The notes: generated by a model from the sequence alone, not told the origin. 64,000 nt of DNA from Littorina saxatilis (GCF_037325665.1 NC_090249.1:59339943-59403942), one strand, 5' to 3'; positions 1 through 11,924 are shown, counted from the first letter of the stretch. Numbers and translations: made by a program.

Positions 1-793
1 GTTATATGATGAATGGTGAGTCATATAAGTGTTATATGATGAATGGTGAGTCACTGTCAGTGTTATATGATGAATGGTGAGTCACTGTCAGTGTTATATG
101 ATGAATGGTGAGTCATATAAGTGTTATATGATGAATGGTGAGTCACTGTCAGTGTTATATGATGAATGGTGAGTCACTGTCAGTGTTATATGATGAATGG
201 TGAGTCACTGTAAGTGTTATATGATGAATGGTGAGTCACTGTCAGTGTTATATGATGAATGGTGAGTCACTGTAAGTGTTATATGATGAATGGTGAGTCA
301 CTGTCAGTGTTATATGATGAATGGTGAGTCACTGTAAGTGTTATATGATGAATGGTGAGTCACTGTCAGTGTTATATGATGAATGGTGAGTCACTGTAAG
401 TGTTATATGATGAATGGTGAGTCACTGTCAGTGTTATATGATGAATGGTGAGTCACTGTAAGTGTTATATGATGAATGGTGAGTCACTGTCAGTGTTATA
501 TGATGAATGGTGAGTCACTGTAAGTGTTATATGATGAATGGTGAGTCACTGTAAGTGTTATATGATGAATGGTGAGTCACTGTCAGTGTTATATGATGAA
601 TGGTGAGTCACTGTCAGTGTTATATGATGAATGGTGAGTCACTGTCAGTGTTATATGATGAATGGTGAGTCACTGTCAGTGTTATATGATGAATGGTGAG
701 TCACTGTCAGTGTTATATGATGAATGGTGAGTCACTGTCAGTGTTATATGATGAATGGTGAGTCATATAAGTGTTATATGATGAATGGTGAGG
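1..793. repeat. 31-bp tandem array (minisatellite), about 25 copies
   Basis: Every unit carries GTTATATGATGAATGGTGAG followed by a short variable part: TCACTGTCAG, TCACTGTAAG or TCATATAAG. The CTGTCAG and CTGTAAG forms alternate regularly from about 180 to 530, giving a 62-bp higher-order unit. The left edge lies outside the window. No coding potential is seen. Confidence 0.97.
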
Positions 794-816
794 GTGAGGG
801 TTAGGGTTAGGGTTAG
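791..816 (+). repeat. Short interstitial telomere-like tract
   Basis: The last 31-bp unit runs straight into AGGGTGAGGG and then TTAGGGTTAGGGTTAG. TTAGGG is the usual animal telomere unit. With fewer than three perfect units and ordinary sequence after it, this is an interstitial relic, not a chromosome end. Confidence 0.8.
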
Positions 817-1646
817 CATTTGCTTCTGTTGTTTCTGTTTGCTGTGACGACATGTTTCATTTACAGCATTCCCGTTGGGGGAGGGGAGCATAATTATTCA
901 TATGTGTGTGTGTGTTTGCTTACTAACATCCAAGTGTACCTGCAAGTGTCCAGGTGTGTTATGTAAGCTGAGTGTGTGAAATATGCTACAATTGACATAT
1001 CTTTTAACACTGGGCTTCAGGTTACACCCACAATTTCTACAAGTGTTCTGCGTTCCGTCGCTCTACAGCCATGACGAGAAAGCAGAGACATAACGAGAGA
1101 CCAGATATTCCAAGTGTTAGTCTTGCATGATACTAATTATTACGATTCAGTTAACATGCACTCTGATATGGTTTTTGTTTGAGAAAAGTTGTGTGAAGAG
1201 GGTAATCACCGCAAAGAAAGAATGTTGTTTTGTGTGTGTATGTGTGTTTGTATCTTTGGAATAAAGCCAAGTCGTTAGCAAGAATGAAAATAAATATGAT
1301 GTGTTTTAACTTTAATGTACACTGGCGATGTTTAGCTTTCTAAAGGAAAATTAATATTTCTTTTACATTGATCCATGCATGGCGAGATGTACAAAGATAA
1401 CCACAAAGACACTAAATTGTGTTGTTACTTCATTATTTTCTGTTACTGTCTTTTCTTCTTGAAAGTGTTCAGCATAATAGTGTCACCAGCAAGTAAGAAC
1501 AAAGCTAGAGATGACTATTTGTCGTAATATTTAAATAAATCTGCATTCTTTTTGTTTTCGTTTTGAAAGAGTATAATCTTGCCATGTTTGGCATTCCGTT
1601 GGAGATGTTAGTTAACAAAACTGGTTGTACATCTGTAGATTTATTA
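817..1646. other. Unassigned DNA
   Basis: AT-rich sequence with short TG runs near 903 and 1233. I see no gene, RNA or clear repeat boundary before the target duplication of the BEL element. Confidence 0.5.
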
Positions 1647-1651
1647 TTTAC

Positions 1652-3380
1652 TGTGCGCGCCTTCGTGAGCGAGGCTGGTACTACATATTGTTCATACGAA
1701 ATGACAAACACAGGTTACAAGCGATAACGCGCAAAAGTACTGGTTTATTATTTTACATCTGACACTAGGGATCAGTAATGTATAGATATATAGTTACAGT
1801 ACCACGTAATGCGATACTACGTATTGCGGTAAAAAACTTATGGACAGAAAGAAAAAGAGAAAAGAAAACAAATTATTAGACATGGCAAAAGTATCAAAAG
1901 CATTAACAAGACACGAGAAATAAATACAAGAAAAATAAACAATCACAAGACAGGCGAAGACAAACAGACAAGAAAGTTACAATTACCAAACACTCGTTGG
2001 TTAGTCCTTCAACAACAATAAAGAGTTACGTTCTGTACGTTCAACAATAAAGAATTACGTTCCGTACGTTCAACAATACCATAAGCACTAAGAATACTCA
2101 AGAAACTTAGCATACATACGTTTAAAACCAAAATGGCTACTTTCAGAAAAATACAAAACATTGACTCATCAGGCCAGGAATACAAAGCAAACTGTCATAC
2201 CAAAAAAGTCTAACGACAACGTTCCTGCGTTAATCAAAGTCACAAACAAGATATTTACTCATCCACTTTCCCTCAATAACGTTACAAGAAATAAGCCCGT
2301 TTACAAACGATCACCACAGACCGCAAGCTTCTTTTACCTAAATTCTTTTAACGTAAGGCTGAAAAAGTCAGAGAAAACGTTTCACTTCGAACTTCGTTAA
2401 CCACAGAAAACACAAGTTATCATTATAAACATTAGCGACTTTCTAGCGTCTACAAAACATTGCTGTACGTTCACAACACTAGAACAGTTGAACACACAAT
2501 AAAGAAACACTACAACAAGTCAGACTTTCAACTCACGTTATACATAAACAACTCACAAAGTAATTACAAAATGGCGACCAAAACACAACACAAACAAGTA
2601 ACAACAAAATTACCTTATGCGCTGTGTGGGTTGACCAGCAGTACCAAAACGTGTTGCCTCACAAACGAAGGGCACAAAACGATTCACACTTGAGAAACAA
2701 CTGTCTCCAAGAACATTACGTTGACGTTAAAACATAAGAAACACTCCGTTGGTTCACTTGATAACCTTCATACGTTTACATCAAAACCAAACGCTTCCTA
2801 AAACCCTCAGATCGACTGACGAGACAGGAGTCAAGCAGCGGTATTTATGGAAACAAAAACCTAACATGGAATAGTTATTCAAAAGTCAAAGGTCACCGAA
2901 TTGACCAACCAACAACATTCCTAAGACAGAATCGGGTGAAACTACTATTTTACAACCAATCAGTAACCGATCACGCACTCCGTGCATGCTCAAAACTTAA
3001 AACGGTATATTTAACAGAAAGAACATCAAGGAACTAGCTGACATCACAAAGCTAAAAACACGTGAGTCACACGTATTCTAAAACTTGCAACGCAGATTCG
3101 CAGGGCTCACCTCAAAATCAAAACACGGAAAATAGCACGTGAATCTCACGGTGTTCTAAGACTAAACGACGCAGTTTGTGACGCTCCGACCAAAACCAGG
3201 TCACAACAACTGAACAAGGAGCACGTGAATTTCACGTAAAAATATTAACGCTCCACAAAACGGGTCACAACAAGGTGCCACGATAAAAACACGGTTTACT
3301 TCTTTTTACATCGTGCAATGACTTGAGCAAACGTAATTACAACAAAAAGTAGGTGAATGCATGCCACATCGGCATGCACA
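1652..3380 (-). repeat. 3' LTR of BEL/Pao element
   Basis: This matches 8274-10001 with a constant offset of 6622 until a single 1-bp length difference close to the right edge. The outer end near 3363-3379 is a small palindrome (GCATGC on each side). LTRs of 1.7 kb are long for this group. A 79-residue and a 77-residue frame occur identically in both LTRs and look fortuitous. Confidence 0.93.
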
Positions 3381-3726
3381 CTCCCACCGGAAATTATATT
3401 AATATAATTTACTTCAAAAAACCTTTGTACAAACACATTCCTTATATCAAAAGAAGAATAACGCAGATTTAGACATTTCAAATTTACAACTCAAAACCAT
3501 TGTGTTGCAAAACATTTACACAGCAATATTACGGTTCAATCATTTTCAGTGTTTCAACACATCTCGTTTCAACGAAATGCCGTTGGTCATTACTCGACGG
3601 CATAAAAAAAACGCACCACTTAAAACATAAATGTTCGTTACATCATCTGGTATAAAAACAAACCGCAACAATCAACAACTGTCAAATTGGAAAAACACTC
3701 CAAAGTTCAATGTTCTTTCAGTTCGC

Positions 3727-6700
3727 TTACACAGCTTTGTCTTTGTGATTTTCACGATCTACTAACACAGTCATTTTGTGAATAGGTCGCTCTAATATGC
3801 GACTATCACCAGTGGGACGGCCGTGATTGTCTAGAGCCTTTGTTCCAACATGCACTTTCACTCGTCTGACCAGTCCATCAGATCCAGGCATCACCTCGAT
3901 TACACGAGCCATGCACCACTCTGATCTGCACAAGTTCTGGTCATGCAAGACAACAATGCGTAGGGCGTTGATGAAGGAATCACTTGACATGTCATCCAGG
4001 GTTTCAATGTGGATTGCCCTAGAGGCAAAACACGTCACGATCAGTCCGTACAAGAGTAATTTCATGAACTTGACGCAGTCATCACGGTACCCATGCTTCT
4101 TCTCAAACTGGCGTTTCAGGCCCTTCAGATGCTTGACTGCGGCACCTCTGTTGTCGGGGAGGGACGGTTTCTCTGGTCGAAATGGTAAGGGCATCTCGTA
4201 GTGACCAGCTTCGTTAACTTTCACGTTTTCCTTCACGATCTTCGCAAACTTTACATCGTCTTGGAACATGGATCCTGATTCACTTGCAAAGTCTCTTTTC
4301 ATAACATGTAATGGGTCAGTACACGAGACTTCGTCCACCTGTATCTTGTAGACGTGAGCTACACGTTCTTCCCTCGATCCTGGCTTGACGATGACGCGCA
4401 TGGACGAGGCTATACCATCAAAGGCGACGGAATGCGGTGCCTTGCCGACGATGCTCCAACCTAACTTAGTCTCTACTGCAAATGGCAGTCCTTGGACAAC
4501 GTTTAGGGGCATGAGGGCCTCAGCGCAGTCGTAGCCAATGAGGAGGCCTGCTTCGCAGTCAGGGTACAAGGGGGGCAGTTTAGGAGACAGGTGTTGGAGA
4601 TGTGGATAAGCTTTGACAGTCTCCGAGGTGGGGATATGAGTGGGGTCAACGGACAGATAAGGTCGTGAGATGGCAGAAGGGAGCCTGACAAACTCACTGG
4701 AGGAAGGAGACCGGACACGCAATCCAGAGTACTTCCTGCCGGAGACCACAGCATTGTCCTCAGTCAGTGTGGAGACCCTGAGTGTAGTCGGCTGCGATTT
4801 GGCTTTAACTTCTTCAGCCACTGACTGCACTACAAAAGTGGCGTTGGACATAGTGTCCAGTAGTGCGTACGTCAGCACTTCTACGTTGGGGTTAGAGTCA
4901 CTGGAAACGAGAACGGGAACGATCATAGACGTGAAACCGATGCTGTTTTCCTCGCTGGCCTTAAGAGCAGACACTGTAGGGGTCGACGATGACAGTGGCT
5001 CTTGAACGTCAGCAGCAGAGGTACGGTAATTGTTCTTGTGTTCACTCGCCCCTTTGTTTTCACTCATACTGTTCTGATATTTGAAATTGTCATCGTGAAG
5101 ACAAGTGGGATGAGCCTTCTTGCACTTCTTGCACGTCTGTTTCTGCTTACATTGATGGCTCTGGTGATCCTTGCTTCTCAGACATCCGTAGCAGATACGG
5201 TTCTTGAACAGAAAATCTCGTATCTCAACCAGAGGCTTCTCTATGAGTTCCTTACATGTCCCAGCGTCATGGTCCGGAAGTTGACAGTGCAGACATGCGG
5301 TGACATCCTCTGTCAGGGTTGACAGGTTCGTTGTGAACTTTCTTGGTGTCCCCGATGCACTTGTCAAGCCGAAAACAGGGTCGTTAGAAATGTCTGCTTC
5401 GAGGGTAATGAACGACACGAGTTCATTGAACAGAGGATACCTCTTCTTTTCAACCTTAGTTCGAGCAACTGTTCTAGACCATCTGTGACTCATCCAGTCT
5501 GGGAGCTTTCCGACGATCTTCCGTAAGTACTGGGCATCATCCAGGATGCTCAGTCCACCAACTTCCTGGGCAGCAACGGAACATTGCTGCAAGAAATCGG
5601 CCAGACTTCTGAGTCCCTTGGGATCTTTGCTTTTGATTGGGGTCCATTCGTCCAGCTTGGTCCGGAAAGCTTGCGAAACGACGTATGAGTTGCCGAAACG
5701 ATTTTCCAGCACTTCCATGGCTCTCTCGTAGGCATCACCTTCTCTCAGCAGAAAGAAGCCGGTCACGGCCTCCTTTGCTTGACCTCCGATGTACCGTTGC
5801 AGATACAATAACTTCTCACTGCTGGTTATGTTCTGTCTCTCGATGAGGAACGAAAACGACGACCTCCAAATTGGATATTGGAGAGGGTCACCAACAAAAA
5901 TGCACGGCTCCTGCATCGGCAAACGGTTGATCATCAGAGCGTCTGATAGGGTTTTGGCGAGAGAGTCCATAGGAGTGTCCTGCTTGGCAGGAGTAGCAAG
6001 TGGACGTTGGTAGTACGCAGACGGGGGGTAGGAGGCAAATGGACGATCTGCATGACATTCCTTGTCAAAGTTCATGTACGCAGGGGGCCTTGCGTTTTCG
6101 TTTCCCCAAATAACTTTGGGGGTGGTCTGATGTGGGTCCAGGAATGTGGGCACGAAAGGCTCTGGTTTGGGATGTAGGTGGGTATCAGAGGGGAAACAGG
6201 GTGGGGTAACTTGAAAACGTCTGTGGTCCATGCGTTGGTGACGTTCTTCTGGGAAGTAGGTGTGTCGTTCTTGCGTCTCATCACCTTCCCTTGTCTCTGG
6301 TAGGTGATAAGACCAGCCTGTGTTGTCAAGACCAGGCGGGCGAGAGCCTGTGACGCTTGTCGTTGAGTGTCCAACGTTGTGCAGAGGCGGCTGACCAGCG
6401 TACGCACCGAGAGGGTGCTGCAGTGTGGTCAGCAGCGCTGTAGGCCGCATGGAGGATGTAGTTGCAGCCGTCGTGTAGTTGGGTGTGAAGGGCTCCTGAC
6501 GGACGAAAGGAGCGCTCGTTCCGGCGTGATGGGGGGCGTTGACATCCTCTCTACGTTGAGGTCCGTACGCCTCATAGGTGGCGTTGTTGGTAGTAGCGGC
6601 GCTTGTAGAGGCGCTGACTCCAACGACGAGGTCCACGACAGGTAACGCGTGCTGTCGTGGCTCAGTCGTTGTGGTTCCTGCGACGAAGTTGGTGACAGCA

Positions 6701-7896
6701 GCGTTGACAGTAGAGATGTCACGGGTGCTGGCGGCGTTGCAGACAGGAACAGACGTGACGTCCAAGGCTGGCTGGTGTGTCCCTTGGTCAGCAATGACGG
6801 CAGCACCTGTCCCTATTCCTATCGCTGTTTGTTCATTGTTTAGAGGAGGGGCTACAAGACTATACAAGGGAACGAAAGGACGAGGGTGGAACCTAGTGTT
6901 CAACAAATCAACTGACGGTAGATCAGGGAGATCCTGCTGAACGGATTCACCTTGTTCCAATACTTGTAACATAGCTTGTTGTTCTCTTAAGCTAATTTTC
7001 AATTCGGTGGACTGAATTTGTCTCAAAGCCTTTTTCTGTTTAATCTCTTCAAGAGCTGCTTCAGCTGCGTCTTCGGCCTGCCTAGCTGCTGTTCTCTCAG
7101 CTTCCTTAGCCTGCCTAGCTGCGTCTTCAATCTGCCTAGCTGCTGTTCTCTCAGCATATTGTTGTTGTAAGAGATCCAGTTCACTAAACTGAGCTTCCTT
7201 TATTGCGTCACCTTCCACTTTTATGGCCAGGGATGCAGCCTCTAGTTTAAGAGCCAATTTAGTGTCTTCAGAGCTAACACTTTTAGAGCGGAGAGACTCG
7301 GCGCGAGAAGCTACTTGGCTACCTGATCTCCTGATACCTGACTTGTGGCTAGCTGACTTGTGGATGGCTGACGTAATGCTAGCTGCTTTATGGCTGGCAG
7401 TCTTAACACTGGCTGACTTGTGGGTGGATGACCCAACGCTAGGTGTAACACTGCTATGCCTGGAAGTAGGCTTCTTAGTCACCTGCACGCTAGTCGATTG
7501 TCTGTCAAGAGCTCGATCAATGTCAAACATAATGTTCTGAACTGTTCTCTGAACATCATCCCAACTTTCCTGAATGGTTTCACCGCTACCAATACTACGA
7601 AGACCTTTCTCTATGTCACCAAGATCCTTGTACATGCTCAAAACAATTTGTTTCTGACTGGTTAACGACTCTTGATTAGGAGTTTCTTGGTTAAGCTCTG
7701 TTACTACCTCACCGATTGCTCGTTCCAAGAATGTTCGTTGTCTTGCAAAGTTTCTAGTTTTGATCTCAATCTGGTAATCTCTACCTTTTTCAGTAGGCTT
7801 AATGTCACGCCTAGGCCTTTGAGAATGTTCATCTTCATCGCCGTTAATGTCATAACCTGAAGCTTCCAATGGTTTATCTGCTGGAATCTCCTCCAT
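3727..7896 (-). CDS. Gag-protease-like polyprotein of broken BEL/Pao element
   Basis: A 1389-residue frame with ATG at 7896. Rough order: charged N-terminus; Ser/His/Lys-rich stretch (about 145-210); Ala/Glu/Arg-rich coiled-coil-like stretch (about 215-315); Pro/Thr-rich linker; DUF1759-like Gag region (about 655-860, including VGDPLQYPIWRSSF); Cys/His knuckles (about 925-975, CLHCQLPDHDAGTC and CYGC); retropepsin-like DUF1758 region (about 1030-1180, ALLDTMSNATF). Integrase-like (ASRAIHIETL) and C-terminal DUF5641-like (ARVIEVMPGSDG) parts follow. Polymerase parts are not seen. The product could still make Gag-like particles if expressed; that is inference. It is a retroelement relic, not a host gene. 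Confidence 0.85.
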   Translation of the reverse strand: MEEIPADKPLEASGYDINGDEDEHSQRPRRDIKPTEKGRDYQIEIKTRNFARQRTFLERAIGEVVTELNQETPNQESLTSQKQIVLSMYKDLGDIEKGLRSIGSGETIQESWDDVQRTVQNIMFDIDRALDRQSTSVQVTKKPTSRHSSVTPSVGSSTHKSASVKTASHKAASITSAIHKSASHKSGIRRSGSQVASRAESLRSKSVSSEDTKLALKLEAASLAIKVEGDAIKEAQFSELDLLQQQYAERTAARQIEDAARQAKEAERTAARQAEDAAEAALEEIKQKKALRQIQSTELKISLREQQAMLQVLEQGESVQQDLPDLPSVDLLNTRFHPRPFVPLYSLVAPPLNNEQTAIGIGTGAAVIADQGTHQPALDVTSVPVCNAASTRDISTVNAAVTNFVAGTTTTEPRQHALPVVDLVVGVSASTSAATTNNATYEAYGPQRREDVNAPHHAGTSAPFVRQEPFTPNYTTAATTSSMRPTALLTTLQHPLGAYAGQPPLHNVGHSTTSVTGSRPPGLDNTGWSYHLPETREGDETQERHTYFPEERHQRMDHRRFQVTPPCFPSDTHLHPKPEPFVPTFLDPHQTTPKVIWGNENARPPAYMNFDKECHADRPFASYPPSAYYQRPLATPAKQDTPMDSLAKTLSDALMINRLPMQEPCIFVGDPLQYPIWRSSFSFLIERQNITSSEKLLYLQRYIGGQAKEAVTGFFLLREGDAYERAMEVLENRFGNSYVVSQAFRTKLDEWTPIKSKDPKGLRSLADFLQQCSVAAQEVGGLSILDDAQYLRKIVGKLPDWMSHRWSRTVARTKVEKKRYPLFNELVSFITLEADISNDPVFGLTSASGTPRKFTTNLSTLTEDVTACLHCQLPDHDAGTCKELIEKPLVEIRDFLFKNRICYGCLRSKDHQSHQCKQKQTCKKCKKAHPTCLHDDNFKYQNSMSENKGASEHKNNYRTSAADVQEPLSSSTPTVSALKASEENSIGFTSMIVPVLVSSDSNPNVEVLTYALLDTMSNATFVVQSVAEEVKAKSQPTTLRVSTLTEDNAVVSGRKYSGLRVRSPSSSEFVRLPSAISRPYLSVDPTHIPTSETVKAYPHLQHLSPKLPPLYPDCEAGLLIGYDCAEALMPLNVVQGLPFAVETKLGWSIVGKAPHSVAFDGIASSMRVIVKPGSREERVAHVYKIQVDEVSCTDPLHVMKRDFASESGSMFQDDVKFAKIVKENVKVNEAGHYEMPLPFRPEKPSLPDNRGAAVKHLKGLKRQFEKKHGYRDDCVKFMKLLLYGLIVTCFASRAIHIETLDDMSSDSFINALRIVVLHDQNLCRSEWCMARVIEVMPGSDGLVRRVKVHVGTKALDNHGRPTGDSRILERPIHKMTVLVDRENHKDKAV

Positions 7897-8273
7897 TACA
7901 ATGTTCGCTTATTCAAAAGCACTAAAAACCTACATAAGGTTTATCTGTTTAAAAAGTAAAATGAATCGATCTGAGGGTCGTTTGGGATAATACACAAAAG
8001 TCACAAAAAATGCGCCGGATACGGAGTAGGAAGATCTCTAACCGACAAGTTGATCTATGTCGAACTATGGTTCACTAACACAGTGACAGGTAACAATAAA
8101 GTCTTTTGCTGGTTATCAACAGCTACGTTTACGTTCATTGAGCATCAATAACAACAGTTCTTTACATTCACTTGGCTGGACTTCAGCTAAGTTTGTTTAC
8201 TTTAGCTAAAGTTCTTTCACTGGGCGTCAGCAGCTAAGTTTTTTACTGGACGACAGCAACTAAAGTTTTTTAC

Positions 8274-10001
8274 TGTGCGCGCCTTCGTGAGCGAGGCTGG
8301 TACTACATATTGTTCATACGAAATGACAAACACAGGTTACAAGCGATAACGCGCAAAAGTACTGGTTTATTATTTTACATCTGACACTAGGGATCAGTAA
8401 TGTATAGATATATAGTTACAGTACCACGTAATGCGATACTACGTATTGCGGTAAAAAACTTATGGACAGAAAGAAAAAGAGAAAAGAAAACAAATTATTA
8501 GACATGGCAAAAGTATCAAAAGCATTAACAAGACACGAGAAATAAATACAAGAAAAATAAACAATCACAAGACAGGCGAAGACAAACAGACAAGAAAGTT
8601 ACAATTACCAAACACTCGTTGGTTAGTCCTTCAACAACAATAAAGAGTTACGTTCTGTACGTTCAACAATAAAGAATTACGTTCCGTACGTTCAACAATA
8701 CCATAAGCACTAAGAATACTCAAGAAACTTAGCATACATACGTTTAAAACCAAAATGGCTACTTTCAGAAAAATACAAAACATTGACTCATCAGGCCAGG
8801 AATACAAAGCAAACTGTCATACCAAAAAAGTCTAACGACAACGTTCCTGCGTTAATCAAAGTCACAAACAAGATATTTACTCATCCACTTTCCCTCAATA
8901 ACGTTACAAGAAATAAGCCCGTTTACAAACGATCACCACAGACCGCAAGCTTCTTTTACCTAAATTCTTTTAACGTAAGGCTGAAAAAGTCAGAGAAAAC
9001 GTTTCACTTCGAACTTCGTTAACCACAGAAAACACAAGTTATCATTATAAACATTAGCGACTTTCTAGCGTCTACAAAACATTGCTGTACGTTCACAACA
9101 CTAGAACAGTTGAACACACAATAAAGAAACACTACAACAAGTCAGACTTTCAACTCACGTTATACATAAACAACTCACAAAGTAATTACAAAATGGCGAC
9201 CAAAACACAACACAAACAAGTAACAACAAAATTACCTTATGCGCTGTGTGGGTTGACCAGCAGTACCAAAACGTGTTGCCTCACAAACGAAGGGCACAAA
9301 ACGATTCACACTTGAGAAACAACTGTCTCCAAGAACATTACGTTGACGTTAAAACATAAGAAACACTCCGTTGGTTCACTTGATAACCTTCATACGTTTA
9401 CATCAAAACCAAACGCTTCCTAAAACCCTCAGATCGACTGACGAGACAGGAGTCAAGCAGCGGTATTTATGGAAACAAAAACCTAACATGGAATAGTTAT
9501 TCAAAAGTCAAAGGTCACCGAATTGACCAACCAACAACATTCCTAAGACAGAATCGGGTGAAACTACTATTTTACAACCAATCAGTAACCGATCACGCAC
9601 TCCGTGCATGCTCAAAACTTAAAACGGTATATTTAACAGAAAGAACATCAAGGAACTAGCTGACATCACAAAGCTAAAAACACGTGAGTCACACGTATTC
9701 TAAAACTTGCAACGCAGATTCGCAGGGCTCACCTCAAAATCAAAACACGGAAAATAGCACGTGAATCTCACGGTGTTCTAAGACTAAACGACGCAGTTTG
9801 TGACGCTCCGACCAAAACCAGGTCACAACAACTGAACAAGGAGCACGTGAATTTCACGTAAAAATATTAACGCTCCACAAAACGGGTCACAACAAGGTGC
9901 CACGATAAAAACACGGTTTACTTCTTTTTACATCGTGCAATGACTTGAGCAAACGTAATTACAACAAAAATAGGTGACTGCATGCCACATCGGCATGCAC
10001 A
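8274..10001 (-). repeat. 5' LTR of BEL/Pao element
   Basis: Near-identical partner of 1652-3380. Inside the element next to it (about 8160-8273) is a short run of diverged repeats built on ACTTAGCTG-like words, which may be part of the leader region. I could not assign a tRNA primer site. Confidence 0.93.
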
Positions 10002-10006
10002 TTTAC

Positions 10007-11097
10007 AAACACAGGACCAATATGGGTATTGTGATATACAGAAAAAGTTATTACTGTTAAAAGGTATGATGTACCCTCCTTCTTCCTAAGCTTTCATGTA
10101 CACCATCCCAATTCTGTCCCGGCTTCTACATGCGATATGAGAATCCTGCCACTTGGACAGGTACAAATCATCTACAGTCTGGTGGATTTCTGTGCAAACA
10201 CAGCAGTAGTCAGACATTAGAACAGTAGGCCTAAATGGAATGTTACATATATAAAAGCATGATATGTGTCATCATATGAAACCAGGCAAATTGACGTAAT
10301 GTGAAGCAACCAGTTATGTCGGTAATTTCTGTGCATAGGTTTTTGTGTTTCAATATTTTGTGATATGTGCACTGAAGCATCGTCTGCAACAGCCAGCATA
10401 GACGATGTGAAGATTTGTTGCAGACAAAAACATGTTTTTAACACATTTGATTTGGTGGCGTTATACTTGTCTTGTTAAAATATCCTGCCCTATTGCTATG
10501 CTGAAAACACAATAGCTGTTAGTCTTGAAGAACCTCCCGTCAACACTCGCACCAGAAAATAATATGTGCATACACACACATACATATACCCACAGAAACA
10601 CATTTCATACTTTTCTCTTGGACCAAGAAAGGTAAGCTTTTTCACTGCCAAGAAAACCCTGTCTTTTATATGAAATCATACTTAATAATGATACTACCAC
10701 TACTAATAATACTTTGTGTCCTTCAAAACAAATATGCTACATTGTGGGCATTGCTGTAGTCGTGTGTTTACATATGTCAAGAGTAAGGCAGGCAGCGTTT
10801 GTAATTTCTGAAAAGGCAGAATTACTGTTATGGTCCAACTTCTATAACAACCACCCAACTTATAAAGAAAACCAAAGTGGTCCCTAAACACAGCAGGTCA
10901 TTAGACGAATAATATGATAAAGAACCTCATCAGGGATCCTTCAGGGTGGTTGTAATGGTTAGATTGTCGTTATGAAGAGGTGATCGCCATGGCAGGTTTG
11001 ATTGTATAACCATACGAAACAATTTTCAGTAATTTCCTGAACACGAATCATGTTTCTTTTTATACTCACTTATAATCTACAAGGTAAAACTAACAAA
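10007..11097. other. Unassigned intergenic DNA
   Basis: Flank of the BEL element. It holds a short TACACACACATACATATAC stretch near 10570. No exon-like frame with splice sites or RNA gene is recognised. Confidence 0.45.
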
Positions 11098-11099
11098 GC

Positions 11100-11924
11100 T
11101 TTTTGACTCACATGCGAAGCAAAAGTGAGTCTATGTACTCACCCGAGTCGTCCGTCCGTCCGTCCGGACGTCCGGACGTCCGGACGTCCGGAAAACTTTA
11201 ACGTTGGATATTTCTTGGACACTATTCAGTCTATCAGTACCAAATTTGGCAAGATGGTGTATGATGACAAGGCCCCAAAAAACATACATAGCATCTTGAC
11301 CTTGCTTCAAGGTCAAGGTCGCAGGGGCCATAAATGTTGCCTAAAAAACAGCTATTTTTCACATTTTTCCCATTTTCTCTGAAGTTTTTGAGATTGAATA
11401 CCTCACCTACATATGATATATAGGGCAAAGTAAGCCCCATCTTTTGATACCAGTTTGGTTTACCTTGCTTCAAGGTCAAGGTCACAGGAGCTCTTCAAAG
11501 TTGGATTGTATACATATTTTGAAGTGACCTTGACCCTGAACTATGGAAGATAACTGTTTCAAACGTAAAAATTATGTGGGGCACATGTTATGCTTTCATC
11601 ATGAGACACATTTGGTCACATATGATCAAGGTCAAGGTCACTTTGACCCTTATGAAATGTGACCAAAATAAGGTAGTGAACCACTAAAAGTGACCATATC
11701 TCATGGTAGAAAGAGCCAATAAGCACCATTGTACTTCCTATGTCTTGAATTAACAGCTTTGTGTTGCATGACCTTGGATGACCTTGACCTTGGGTCAAGG
11801 TCACATGTATTTTGGTAGGAAAAATGTGTAAAGCAGTTCTTAGTGTATGATGTCATTGCTAGGTTTAGTTACCCTAAAGGTCGAGGTCAAGCATGTGAGT
11901 CGTATGGGCTTTGCCCTTCTTGTT
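11100..11924 (+). mobile_element. Family A non-autonomous element, Helentron-like ends (copy 1)
   Basis: Left end: TTTTTGACTCACATGC, then a hairpin made by GACTCAC with the nearby GTGAGTC (11105-11131), then a TCCG/GGACGTCC-rich stretch (11149-11190). Right end: GCATGTGAGTC (11891-11901), the exact inverse of GACTCACATGC at 11105-11115; a 4-nt spacer; the hairpin GGGCTTTGCCC (11906-11916); then TTCTTGTT. A second copy lies inverted at 29783-30555. No coding frame. Subterminal inverted repeats, a 3' hairpin, insertion in a T-run and no evident target duplication fit Helentron-associated elements (HINEs); this assignment is inference. The body carries many TCAAGGTCA words. Confidence 0.75.

Larger units (their letters stand above)
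1652..10001 (-). mobile_element. BEL/Pao LTR retroelement, broken, young
   Basis: Two direct repeats of about 1.73 kb (1652-3380 and 8274-10001) bound the element, each running TG to CA. A 5-bp target duplication TTTAC flanks it (1647-1651 and 10002-10006). A purine-rich tract (GGTGGGAG on the minus strand) abuts the 3' LTR. One long minus-strand frame holds Gag-like, zinc-knuckle and protease parts plus integrase-derived and C-terminal parts. Reverse transcriptase and RNase H are not seen, so it is broken (about two breaks) and cannot move by itself. The LTRs differ at only about two sites over the stretches compared by eye, so the insertion is recent. Placement in BEL/Pao rests on the DUF1759 and DUF1758-like regions, which are typical of that group. 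Confidence 0.9.

Noticed and set aside
1-793. CRISPR-like spaced repeats
   Set aside because: Units are directly adjacent without unique spacers, and the DNA is from an animal.
2161-2693. Short frames repeated exactly at 8783-9315
   Set aside because: They are duplicated because they lie in the two LTRs; no coding features.
4670-7860. Several plus-strand frames of 60-125 codons
   Set aside because: Antisense shadows of the BEL/Pao polyprotein frame.
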